Assembly (NCBI GenBank): GCA_964036195.1
Contig: OZ038455.1
Coordinates: 18,803,855 to 18,867,854, forward strand
Source: Sphaerolaimus hirsutus
Lineage: Eukaryota; Nematoda; Chromadorea; Monhysterida; Sphaerolaimidae
Length of the DNA: 64,000 nucleotides
Reading direction: 5' to 3'
A program made the translations under genes and the position numbers. Below the pieces are notes generated by a model that saw only the letters and a list, made by a program, of their open reading frames with translations, was not told the origin of the DNA and made no database searches. Positions 50,108 to 61,554 of this stretch are shown here, in pieces; position 1 is the first letter of the stretch, and each line of letters opens with the position of its first letter.

Positions 50108-51775
50108 AAAACGCGTCCGCCGACGTTGATCGCACGCACTCGTGTATATTCATCCACCTTGGCGCACCTTTTTTACATCGCGCACACCACACACTGCACG
50201 CTTTGCACAGAAAAACCGCGGTCCGCCCGGCCGCGAGCCTTTAATTGCCGCGGTTGAGGGCGATTCGGTGCGTCGAACTGTCGGCGTCGCCGGCGGCGAT
50301 TGTGCCGCGCGATCGGTTGCCGCCGCGCCGCTGCGACTGCAGTCGTTCGAACCGGATTCATCGACAGCCCGCACACTAGTTGACACACGTGTGTCAACTG
50401 GTGTGTCAACTGGTGTGTCAACTCGGAATTTGGTTTCACGTGTCGCAGGACAATCTCCAAATGCACATGCGGCCATTTTGGAAAGTGGATATTACAGCGA
50501 GTGCATTTGGAGATCGCTGTGCAACACGTGCAGCCGAAATTTGAGTTGACGCAGATCAGTTGACACACGTGTCAACTAGTGTGTGGGCTGCCGTTGGCGG
50601 AGGCGCGCCCGTCCCAGTGCGCATTCCACGTGCTGCTCGTGGTGCTCCGTGCACTGCACTGCTCAAACAGAGCCATTTAAAATTGTCCGTTAGCGAGTGT
50701 GGCTGATATTCCTGGATAAGGACATTGTAGATATAGCAGCATGTTTGCTTTATTTAAACTTTAAATGGGTTTATTTTACAAAACAAAACCTGTCCCTCTG
50801 CGGGCTACAAATCCTCGATTTTGGAACGTGTGTTCGATCATGGCCGCCAGTGTACGAGGCAGGTGCTTCGAGTCACAACGTGTGCGCACGGCAGCTAAAC
50901 GCCATCTGTGCGCGGACTTTTTCCGCATTGTCGACCAGTATCGACCGGCGCCGGGCGCATCGGTGCCAAGGCCGAGCGGCGGGTTGCGCCAGAGGCCGCG
51001 TGCGTGCGCGCGCGAATCGAACGGCGCGCCGCCGCCGCCGCACAATGAGCGCGCCGCGCAGACGACGAATTAGCGTGTTCACGCATGCGTGTGCGCGCCG
51101 CCGCGGCGCGAAATTGGCCCGCCGGCCGGCCGCGCGCCGTTTGCAGCGTGCCGACGCCTGCGCGCGCCGGTCGTGTGCAAACGAGTGCCGCGGCCGATGC
51201 TGATCACCAAGCCGCGCCCCGTGCACGTCGCGTTGGCCGGCCGCGGGCGCGCGCACGTGTCTCTGCCCGTGGAACCGATGCGACGGTCCGCCGCCCCGTC
51301 GACTCACCGCCGGGGTAGGTCGCCCTGCTTTAGTTTAGATGGCCTGTCACTTTTTATTCCTGATCAAGTTCAATTAGATTTGTAAACTATAACTGATGCA
51401 TGTGACCATATATTTGCGCATTTCGAGTGAATTAATATCTGCTACGGGAAACCCCGTCGATCCCCGCGCAAGTCGACATAACATCACACTTGTAGGAAAG
51501 TGCATTTCTGTCGCGGTTATCAGCATTCGGCGAGTGGGGGCGTCGTCTGCCGCCGCGGCGGCATCTGCGCTGGCGTTTTCTCCGCACCGCCATGCCGCCC
51601 ACTGTTGTTGCGGCGCGGTGGATGGAACGCAGTGCGCGCGCGCGCAGCAAACACTCCGCACCGAGGCAGCGGCGCGGCGCGCCGCCGCCGCGTCGTCAGT
51701 GCAGGCTGGTTAAAATTGTGCCGATGGCAAGCATGGCGGTATAATGGCGCGCCATTCGTAAATGGCCACCGGTAA
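50108..51775. other. CpG-rich island 1, with a nested foldback element
   Basis: Very GC- and CpG-rich (for example 50900-51320 and 51500-51715), with GC-words such as CGCGCCGCC throughout. Open frames occur in all six frames because stop codons are rare; none has a clean codon signature. A CACACTAGTTGACACACG foldback (about 50365-50590) interrupts it. I interpret this as non-coding CpG island DNA, possibly regulatory for the gene at 61555. From 51776 to 52733 the sequence is AT-rich, with only a decayed TA-MITE end near 52330-52405. Confidence 0.5.
50365..50590. mobile_element. CACACTAGTTGACACACG foldback element
   Basis: CAGCCCGCACACTAGTTGAC at the left pairs with TCAACTAGTGTGTGGGCTG at the right. 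The inner CACGTGTCGCAGGACAATCTCC pairs with GGAGATCGCTGTGCAACACGTG. It has three tandem GTGTGTCAACTG units near the left end. Best-preserved small copy of the family whose ends frame 33822-37323. Confidence 0.8.
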
Positions 51776-52733
51776 AGTCTACGATGACAAAATTGATGAC
51801 AAAGTTCAATGACAAAAAAAATAGACTATTAAATTGAGTATTTAAAAAAAATTTTTATTCAATTTATATTTTAATAGCTGTTTTCAAATTTTAAAGTTGT
51901 TTAAATCATTGTTAGGTATTTAACAATTTTTTCAATTGAAAACTCACTGGACCTTATGCTATGCATTTTATTTGAAGGAAAAACCATCATGACGTCATCA
52001 TTAATCAAATCAAAGTCATTCCAAGAAAAAAATGTATCAGATAAAAGCATTTGTTGCTTGGATGCTTGCCTGTGTTAAAATATTTTGCTTTTTGTTTACA
52101 TGTGTGCATGTGTCCTGCTCACACCTTATCAACTAAGACGTTTTGGATGTTGATGGTGACTCATTATGAATATCACCTCTCACTTTTATTGAACATTCAA
52201 CTTAAACATATCACTCAGATCAGAATAGGATAGAAATATGCATCAAAGAGATGAAAATACATGTGTGTGTGACAGTATATTAATCACATGTTTGCTTAAT
52301 GTTGTGATGAAAAATTACTCTTCCCACCGATTAGCCACCTCAAATAACTCCCCAGTCACAAAAGGCTGACAAAAATAACTCCCCTGAGGACTTATTCAAG
52401 GATGCAGTGTACAGATATTGTGAGCTGTGGCATACCATTTTACCACTACCTTGTTTGCAAAAATGTCAGCTTTGCTACCAGTTATGCACATGATCGTGGA
52501 AACAGCCCCACAATGTGAATTTTTATGTGGAATTTCATACATGAACACAAAAGTTTTTAAAATGCCTTATGAATAACTAAATACTAATAATTACAATTTT
52601 ATTTCAAAATGTTGGAAAAAAAAACATTTTTAAATCTTTTTAAAAACTTGTGCCATTGCCCACACTAACATTATGTCTAGGCTGGTTTGAAAACATAAAA
52701 TTTTTAAAGTTTTTAAGACTTAAGTTAAAACTA

Positions 52734-53300
52734 CTTTATTTCCTCGAAATAGCCCCCCCTCGAAATACCCCCATCTTGAAATACCTCGATCAAAATGGCC
52801 ACTATGAGTTTTGTTGTAGATAAACTACATTGATTGTACATTCCAGTATTGTAACTCTATTTTTTTGCATTTCCACAGTTGAGTAGGGTTTTTAGTAGTT
52901 GTGCTGAACCCCTAAACTTAATGTTTCAGCCAAACCTTTATAATTGGCTACTTTGTATGCCTATTCAGTTCAGTTATTTTGCTGTTCTCTTTTGCACTTT
53001 AGTAAAATGAACTTGATCTAACAAACTGAGGAATGTGTCGCACGGCGACGGTGCCCAAACAATAAATCCACAGCGCACTCCAAACGCCTCCACTCCTCAC
53101 CCTTGTCAACACCAGGTGACCTTGGCTCCGCATTGCTGAGGCTCACAGTCTAATAGCACCTGGGTACAGACTGCCATTGCTCTGAGCCCCGTGGGTGCAA
53201 CAGTTTATCAGCTCCCCCTCGAAATACCCCCTCATTTAACCCACCTCAAAATTCTCACTCTGAAACAATCACCCCACGGGGGTATTTCGAGGAAATACGG
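52734..53300. mobile_element. TA-target MITE
   Basis: Left CTTTATTTCCTCGAAATAG and right TATTTCGAGGAAATACGG, TA on both sides. The core of about 400 bp is not shared with the other copies, so it may hold a further insertion. Confidence 0.75.
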
Positions 53301-53730
53301 TATTCACGTTTTTACTTTTCAGTCTACAATTCTCATTTTGCACGTGGGAATAATCAAATGGTGAATTGTTGAACGCCTATGGATCTATGGCGTTTCTACC
53401 ACTGCCTTGCCATCGCCAGTGATTTCAGTTCGGGGGGCCAGTTGTTAGAGAACAGAGCGGTAGCAGCCCCGGTTGTCTCCTAGTGGCGCCGCGCGAGAAT
53501 GACGCCCGGTGCCTCCCAAAGTGGTATTACATTTAGGTTGGGGCTATTGCCGTGGATTTCGGCTTTTGGCACATCGTTCTTGGCGCCCATTAATGGTGGT
53601 GTTTCACTGTCTGTGCCTGCGATTTCTTGTGGACTGCGACATGGGAGTTATTTAAGTGACACCCTCGGTTAGAGCAGATAGATGTCCACCCCTTTGAATA
53701 TCGATCTTTAGGGATGTTTTAAATCACGAT

Positions 53731-54010
53731 TAGCGTTCCAAAAAATGAAAACGTTTTCTGAAAATCAAATTAAATATAATCTCAGAAAATCTCTCAAAAA
53801 CTTAAAATATAATTAAATCTCTCTGGAAAAACGCAGAGAAAATACCTCTAAATAAATATAAAAAATATAAATGAGAGCTTTTTCTTATTTCCTTCTCATA
53901 AAAGAAATATAATCAAACACTCTGAAAAAAGGATAATATATAAATAAATATAATATTTTTATATTTTCCATGTTTTAAATATAAATCTCTCAGAGATTTA
54001 TACAACGCTA
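53731..54010. mobile_element. AT-rich hAT-like MITE, TAGCGTT ends
   Basis: Left TAGCGTTCCAAAAAATG and right TTATACAACGCTA, with an exact 8-bp duplication ATCACGAT (53723-53730, 54011-54018). The interior is AAATATAATC/GATTTATATTT repeats in both orientations, like 27939-28245. Confidence 0.85.
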
Positions 54011-54040
54011 ATCACGATTTTAACAGCTTGAATTTCGAAT

Positions 54041-56500
54041 TTTATTGCATTGTTTAGCTGCACCCACAGGCCACTGCGCGTATTTGATCTGTCAACTTGT
54101 TTGCACACCAGTTTCTTGTCACACGCCGATGTCAAACGTGCGCGCCGCGGTGCTAGCGCTTTCTGTGCGAAAGTCGCGAGTGATAACGATATAGGTAGTT
54201 TCACTGAGGCAAACATGCCCTGTGCAGGTAGCTCGACTGCATCAGCTGGCTCGCAGCCGCTTGTAAACCGACACTGTCCACACTTTGAGCTGTCGGCGTG
54301 CGCGCCAGGGGTCAAGCTTTCAACCTTGCTGGCTTATCACAGAGCGTTGCATTCGCGGGGAGCACTGTAGCGGCCAATCGGCCGTAGGTGGCGTGGCGGC
54401 TGGCGGCCCCGTTGGCGCACATCCGTCCCGACCATATAGGTGGCTAGCACCCGGGCCGCTACACGGTGGCGCGGCACACTGTGCGGCCGCCGCGGCCCAA
54501 ACTCGCTGACTTGCCGCACGTCATGCCGCCGGCGCGCGTCCTAAGCGATCCAGCGACGCCGCTCTGTCCTTATCAGTTAGCTGCGCCATTGGTCGCCACT
54601 GTCATTCGAACGCGTGGCCGAACGTTTGCGGCCCAGCTCGCCGCCGGTCCAAAGAGCCACCCGGCACAATAACGCCGCCCGCCATCCTTTCTGTAGCGGC
54701 GCGGCGCGCGCGCGGCGCGGGCCGGTCGCGACGACGAGATGTCGGTGGGCGCCCCGTTGTGCGGCGGGCGGCGGCGGTGCGAGCGCGCGCGTGCGCGCCG
54801 CCGCGCTCCTGCGTCATTGACGCGCGCCGCGCCGCTGCAGCCGCACCCGCGCCGCGTCCGCCCGCAGTTAGAGCTGGCAATCGTCTAGCGTCGGTGCTAA
54901 GCGACCGCGTGCGCTGGTAACGATGGATCAGCCGCCGCTTGATGCCTGGGATGTGGCTGTCGAGATCGGCAGGTATCACAGCTAATTTTAGTGCAGCAAC
55001 TCGAAGTAGCCCGATTCAAGCAAACAATGCGCATCGGGCGCGCAGTCGCCAGCCCTGACTGGCGCAGGCGTGAAAATGGCGCGAGCAGCGGCCCAACCAA
55101 TTTCCCTTTGTGCAGTGTGCCGGCGGGGCTGCGCGGCGCTCCGGCCCGGCCGGCAGTCGGGCGTGGCTGTTCAGCGGAACACGCGGTTCTGCCCGCCTGG
55201 CTGGCTGGTTGCGCGCATCGGCTTTACGCCGCCCTCGCCGCAGCCCCTGGCTACACTTTGCGCCGCCGGCCGCCGCCGGCCCATTTGCCTCCGGTCTTCC
55301 TTTGTGCCCGCATATTGCAGCGGCCGGTGTCGCGGTCGCGCCGTGGCCGACTCAAAGATCGGACAGAGTCGCGCGGCGCGCAATCACCGCGTGCTGTCGA
55401 TGCGGCAAGAGGCAAAGGTGCTGCGTGTAGCCTCGCACCTGCCTCCGTTCCCCTAGTGACACGATTGCCGCGCTGCAGTGCGCTGCTGCGGCCCCACGGC
55501 CGCGTGTCCGCTTGCGAGTGCGCGCATGCAGTTCGAGCGTCGCCTCGTCACGTCGACTGCAATGAGCCACCGAGACCAACTACTGGCCGTGCTCTGGCCA
55601 CCGCGCGCACGAGCCTTTGCCGCGCGCATGCAGCGCCGCGTCGCCGCGCCCCATTCAGGTGCGCCACTCTGCATGCATCAAAGTTGCACTTGCTCTGTTC
55701 CCGCGCCAGTGCATGTAACAAACTGCGTCTGGGCATAGTTGAGTACAATACCATAAATGAGTACTATACCTTAACTAATAATATACTTTCTACCTTATAC
55801 CACTGCTATACCCTCGTTTGCTAAGGAAAGTTCCGTCGCTTTACTTAAATTCGCCGCATTACACGCGGGCGCGTTTGCGCTCAGAGCGGGGCGCCCGCCG
55901 GCCGCCTGGCAGCGCGGATGCGTCGCGACGGGCCACCGCGCAGCCAGGCAGCGAGCAAGCAGTGCGCGGTCGGTCGAAAGTCGCCGTCGCGGCGGCGGCG
56001 GCGCCCGCTTTTGACCAAACGCATCACCGCAGCCGGGCGCGCGGCGCGGCGGCGGGGCGCATTGCATCGCGTGCTGACAGCCGGTAGCCCGCCGCTGCCG
56101 CCCCGCTCGTTCGCCCTGGCCATATAGGCAACGCGCGCGCGGCGGGCCAGTGCGAGAGAGCGCGGCGGGCGAGCGACGCTCGTGTGCCTTGGTGGCGCGC
56201 CGCGCGGCGCGGTCGCGTTAGCGCCGTACACTGCGCTGCGCTGCGCCGCGGCCGGCCGGCCCGCGATGGCTGATGGCGCGGCGCTGCATTGACGACTGCG
56301 GCCAGGTCGCGCCCATTGTGCAACTGGCTGAGGAGCCGGCCGGGCCTTTGCCGCCCACCGAACGACCGCTGGCGAGTCGACGCCGCGCCGCCGCCGCCCC
56401 GCAGTTGCGGATGGCATAAAACGGACCCGGTGCGCGCTGCAGCTGCTTGCAACTTCTCGCCCGATCGCTTGCGCCCTCACAATGCCTGCGTAGTACTCTA
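54041..56500. other. CpG-rich island 2
   Basis: Extreme CpG density, broken only by an AT-rich patch at 55735-55850. Long frames on both strands (up to 277 codons) are Arg/Ala/Pro-rich and mutually overlapping, which is compositional. Within it, 54923-54972 looks like a short coding start (see separate entry). From 56500 to 57101 the sequence is AT-rich with no feature I can name. Confidence 0.5.
54923..54972 (+). CDS. Possible short first exon in CpG island 2
   Basis: ATG in the context ACGATGG opens a 17-codon frame (MDQPPLDAWDVAVEIG) ending at a CAG|GTATCA donor in phase 2. Unlike its surroundings it has ordinary codon use and no Arg/Ala bias. No partner exon in matching phase was found: the exon beginning at 61537 would need phase 0. 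If unspliced, the frame stops three codons later. Confidence 0.25.
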
Positions 56501-57101
56501 GCTGATCGTTTTTCAATTGTCGATTTTGAATTTCATTTTTTTCAGCAGTCGTTCACTGACGTCGCTGCGTTTATTTTGACTGTTGTTGTGCAGGTGATAT
56601 CGCGAATGTCCGATTTCACTAGGGCGTATTTTATACAGCGCAGTGCAATGCTCGTTTGATGATTGTTGCTGAATCAGTTAATTTAGTTAATCGGAAACAG
56701 GGATGACACTTGATTTTATCTGACTGGTTATTATTTCAGATATATTTTTTCAAATCGACGTATTCAAACATGTTTCCAAATCGAAATTTTTATGGGTTAT
56801 TTACTATCTTTATATTTTGCCATTCGCTTGCCTGCAAACAACAATTTCACATACAAATAAACAGTACATATTGTTTACCGAGGTACTGGGAACGTGTAAA
56901 AATAAAAAATTTTGTAATTTATACTTACAAAAGAAATTAATATAACGAAATTATTAAAAAATAATTTTTTTATATTTTTTAAAATAGTTTTTCTTCAGGT
57001 TTTTTTACAGAGAGATTGTATGAGAAGAAAATATAAAATAACTCTCGTTTATATTTTATATATTTTATATTTTCTGTGTTGTTTGTGAGAGATTTAATTT
57101 A

Positions 57102-57553
57102 CCGTATTCCCTCGAAATACCCCCCCCTCGAAATACCCCCCCCCCCTCGAAATACCCCCCCTCAAAATGGACACTATGAACTTATAAACCCCCCCCCCCC
57201 TCGAAATACCCCCCCCCCCCAAATTTAGTGTATAGAGAACGTAAATGACAAATGCTGCGGTTTGTCATCCCGGCAATGCAGAACACACGTTAAAAACGAT
57301 GACTCTGTTATGTGAGAACAGTGTTTGTACGTCTACACACTTATAAATGTCTTTAGAGTCTTATAAATGGCGATTTTTGCTGCATTTTTCGACGTCTGCG
57401 TACGTTTCAGACGACATTTTAGTACTGGGATTTCAAAAAAAGTTCTGGCGAAATAATAACCCCCCCCCTCGAAATACCCCCCCTCGTTTAACCCCCCTCA
57501 AAATTCTCACACTGAAAAAATAAACCCCCCGGGGGTATTTCGAGAAAATACGG
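57102..57553. mobile_element. TA-target MITE, CCGTATTCCCTCGAAATACC ends
   Basis: Inverted ends bounded by TA (57100-57101, 57554-57555). Long C-runs with CTCGAAATACC units, and a core that shares TGCATTTTTCGACGTCTGCG and GCAGAACACACGTTAAA with 7763-8208. Confidence 0.88.
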
Positions 57554-58087
57554 TAATTTTTTATAGATTTTCTGAGGTTATATTCAATTAGATTTTCTGA
57601 GGTTATATTCAATTAGATTTTCTGAAAAACACCCATCTTTGAAATGCTAAAAGTGTTTTGAAAAAGACACGGTTTTTTTAAAAATGAGAAAGCTGGTATT
57701 GAAAATATATATTTTACAATCCGGTTACTTAACGCCGTTTCAGATAATGACTTGACCCATAATCCATGAAGTTTGTCAACTTAACGAGTTTACATCGAGC
57801 CAGGGTCGTGTGCAGCCAGGCGTCGGTCATTGCTCGGTCGTGGAGTGTGCAGCGCGAGCTTATTACTTAGGTGGCAAGTCATTGCGTGTGCACGCCGGCC
57901 GCCAGAGATTGGCCAGTGGGCCGCGCGGCACTGCGCCGCTGCGCCGCGGTGCCGCGTGCAGCTCAGCCTCGCGCCGCCGCCCGGTCGCGTGCGTGCTCGA
58001 TCTTGTGCATGGCGGCCGGTTCCCCAGCGGTCGCGCCAGCCCATTGGCGCCCACCGCGTGCTTGTGCCGCCGCCGCGCCCTGACTAG

Positions 58088-58439
58088 CATGGTTGTTAAA
58101 ACGTATTTACTTTTACTCGATGGATACGTTTACTCGAGTACTGAGTAAATACGTTTTTTGTTTCCTCTGAAAAAGTATCTGTACTTGCTTTTACTTATAC
58201 TTCTTGTAAGTATTCGAATACAGAAAACGTATTTCAGGTAGGCTTTCATTTTGGCTTTTTCGAATCATAGAAAGGGAAAAGGGAGAAAAACTAAAAATAG
58301 AGAAAAATCGCCATTACTTTACTTTTTATCGCCATTACCGCAAAAAAATTACTTTACTTTTTATGTACTCAGGGAGTAAAAATAAATAATTTTTGTCTAC
58401 ATATACTTTGAAAAAGGTTGCGTACTTTTAACAACTCTG
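58088..58439. mobile_element. hAT-like MITE of the GTTGTTAAA family inside CpG island 3
   Basis: Left CATGGTTGTTAAAACGTA and right TACTTTTAACAACTCTG, with an exact 8-bp duplication CTGACTAG (58080-58087, 58440-58447). This copy defines the family's ends and target size. Confidence 0.9.
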
Positions 58440-59047
58440 CTGACTAGGTGCCCTTGTCGCGCGCCGCAAAGCTAACTTACATACAGCGCTCGTCGGATAA
58501 CTGTGCGTTATGTAACTGCCTCGTTGATAAATACATATTGCATGTCCAGTTAGCATTACAATGTACAAATATCAACAACTTTGATATAAATCCAATAGTG
58601 TTTACGTAAGGATGCCAAAAAGTATTTTAAATGTAGACAAGCGTCCGTTCAAATACAGCTTCAAATACAACACCAACCCGCAGCAACACTCATACTCATC
58701 TGCGGGCACACAGTTGCCTAGTGCCCAGTTAGCTAATGCACACCAGGCGCAGCTTCCGCAGTGCGAGGCATATTGGATGAGCTGCAGTGGGCGTGTGCCG
58801 CCTGCGCGGCTAAACTGCGTCCAGCCGGGGCGCTCGTGACGTGCGACGCGCGCGCGCGCCTGCCGCTTGACCGCTCAGGTGTGCCCTGCCCTGCCCCCGG
58901 CACCTAGTGTGTCTCTGATGTTATCCTAGAATGCGTAAATATTATACTTCTGAATGTGTTGCGCTGCGAGTTTGGTTTATCACCTATTTACGTGCGTGCA
59001 CTTGTCTAATTGTGATGGTTGGCCGGATAACACGTGTCACTCGGTCA

Positions 59048-59205
59048 GGTGACAGTCACGGTCCTTGTAAAATGGCCTGTCAAGTGTCAAAGTCTTGTAG
59101 CATGTCATGAAAAATGTCAAACGTACAGTAAAATTTTTTTAAATGTGACATTTTTCATGACATTTTACATGAATTTTGACATCTTGCATGATATTCCATT
59201 TGACA
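59048..59205. mobile_element. Decayed member of the introner-like family
   Basis: TCAG|GTGACAGTCACGGTCCTTGT resembles CAG|GTGGCAGTCCCAGACCCTGT of the gene 2 introns. Inverted TGACA/TGTCA and ACATTTTTCATGACATTTTAC words follow. No right terminus is recognisable and it is not in a known gene. Confidence 0.4.
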
Positions 59206-61554
59206 TTTTCAATTGAAAATCGTTAATACCCTTAGTAAGCTGTGCTATGCTAATGTGTAGAGAAAAAAAAACGTTTTTCTTAGAACTAATGTCTAGCAAT
59301 GCGACACGTGCCATGTATGACACTGCATAGACTCATCTATAGTCCCTCAGCACACCGGGCGCACGCTTCTGCGCGACACCGCGCGTCCAGCGGCCGGCTG
59401 TTCGGCCATGTAGCGCGTGCCACCGGGGCGGCGCGACTGCGCGCTAGCTCCACGAGCATCCTATCCGCGTGTGCGGCTGCAGGTCGCGCGCGCGCGCGTC
59501 CCACCCGCTTTCGCCCTGTCCATCGGTCGTAATATTGGCTGCGCGACGCAACTGCGTTTGTCGGCGACGCGGCGCGTTCCCATTTGCGACGTGGCCGCAC
59601 TCTCAAGCGCGTAGGTGTGTTGCAGCAGCGCAGTTCGTGCGGTGCGGTGCGCGCCCGACTCGCCGTCGACAGGCCGCATTAGCATCGGCTGCTATTTGGT
59701 GCGGCCCGGTGGCCGACCAGCCGGATGCGCCGCGCAGTCGGCGAGGGCGCAAATGAGCCGCCGCGCCCAAAGACCGGGTGTCGGCGCGATTGCCCCTGGC
59801 CGGGGCCGCCCGCCGCGCGCAGTTAGTCGCTGTCAGCGTGCGAGCAAGTGCTTTGTGCCCGGGCTCCGTCGCGCCGGCATTAGCGGACACATGAACAATG
59901 TAGCGCCGAGCGGAGCGGCAAGCAGTAGGCGGCTGGATAGGCGCGGCGACGGGCGGGCAGGCGGCACGGTGGCAAGTATCGAGTGGGCGCGCGCGCGGCT
60001 AGCTAGCTGCCCGACTGCAATGACGATCGGACGACGTGGCGCGTGCGCGCGGCAGGAGGCGCGCTGCACCCGTGGCATGCGTGCCTGCGACCGCCCGGCC
60101 GGCCCGGCCACTTTGATCGACACCGCGGCGCGGCGGCGGCGCGCCCATGCGCGCGCGCACACGCGCGTGCAGTGCACTGCGCCGCTGCTGTGCCGCTTGC
60201 ACGTAGACCACCGCGTGCCGTTGGCAAGTGCGGCTAATGGTGCTTCTTGGCGCCGCTGCCACGTGCTATAAAATAATCAGATGTCGAATTATCGGCGTTA
60301 TTGTTACTGGCTTTAGCTGATATTTATACATGTTCGAATAATGGCATAATAATATTTATACATTTTGTTCTTTCCGCCCGTGTGCATGTGCCGTTTCCCT
60401 GTGCGGTCTTGAGCTCGTTGAGCTGATGACCAGCGGAGCAGTGCGTCAGCGGCGCTGCGCCATGGAAGTGTTGCTATTAGTGCGCGCGCGAGCGTTTGGT
60501 TGCCAGCGCTGCGCGCGGCGCGCGCGTGGGTCTTTGCGTGAGGCGGTCGGGCGCGGTGGCGCAAGCAGCAATACCCCCGGCGGCGGGCTGATGGCGTCGC
60601 TGGCGCGCCGCCGCCGCGCTGCGTTGCTGTGGGCTGGCGCGCGCGCTTGCGGCTTTGCTCCCGGCTCGGCCGGCGGTCGCTGGGTGGAGTGCCGGTGCGG
60701 CGCAGCGCGGCGCAGCCCGCAGGCCGCAGCGGCTAGCGGCCGTGTCGCAGGCAGCGCGGCGCACGTGCCCGTCTGTGTGCATGCGCACGCCGGCAACGAC
60801 CACCGCCCCGCCCGTTAGTCCGGTCGGTCGACCGGACGGCGCGGCGGCGCGCAGCAACGCGCCGCCGCCGCGCGCCGCAGAGGCGCAGTGAGCGCTCGAC
60901 CGCGGTTGCGCTCGCAATCGCTCTTCGCTCCCGGCCTGGACACGCAGAAGCGGGCCGGCCCGGCCACCGGACTACCGTAGACCCGGCCGGCGGCTAGCTG
61001 TCGCGGCTCGTCCGCGTGCCGCACTCGCATATCTACCTGCTCGCTGCTCGCACTCGCAATGTGCCGTCATTCCATGCTGTTTTGATACTCTCATCATTGC
61101 TGTACTTTATTATACCACAATCCGTTTAGTATATATTTGTGTATTCCCAAACCTGTAAGACAAATATTTTACTCAACCTTGATTATTGCCCACTTGGAAT
61201 GGATGGTCAGTTAGTGTCAGTTATGCGCGGCCATTCTGGAATGAATAAGAAATTCCGAAACATAAATATGTTAGAAAAAGCACTTCATTTTTTCACACTT
61301 TCCTCCTGAGAGTTTGCCATCGTGAGTTCAGTCGGAAGTGTTAAAAAGGATTCCAGAATGAAACATTATATGCGGTGTCGCTCCTAAGTCTCTAAAAATC
61401 GAATAAATAGGTACAACGTTTATAGCTGCCAAACCATCCAAAGAACCTTTAGATATTGTAGAATGCCTTAGAATGCTTGTATTCAATTTCCCAAACATAC
61501 TCAGGTAATCTAACTACCAACTGTGGCTTTCTCTAGCAATCGATCGGCATCAAC

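Larger units (their letters stand above)
57800..61050. other. CpG-rich island 3, interrupted by MITEs
   Basis: CpG-rich blocks at 57800-58087, 58440-58460, 58590-58920, 59320-60270 and 60420-61050, separated by AT-rich insertions. The hAT-like MITE 58088-58439 has split one block cleanly. The frames are compositional. Being the last island before the zinc-finger gene, it is a candidate promoter region. From 61051 to 61536 I see only AT-rich sequence. Confidence 0.5.

Noticed and set aside
50341-50360. GTTCGAACC resembling a tRNA B box
   Set aside because: No A box or cloverleaf around it.
54991-56516. Long Arg/Ala/Pro-rich frames (up to 277 codons) in the CpG islands
   Set aside because: Frames overlap on both strands and their length follows from GC content; no consistent codon bias or splice structure.
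58612-58839. 75-codon frame starting MPKSILNV
   Set aside because: Looks slightly protein-like, but there is no splice or homology support, and it lies between CpG blocks with similar chance frames.
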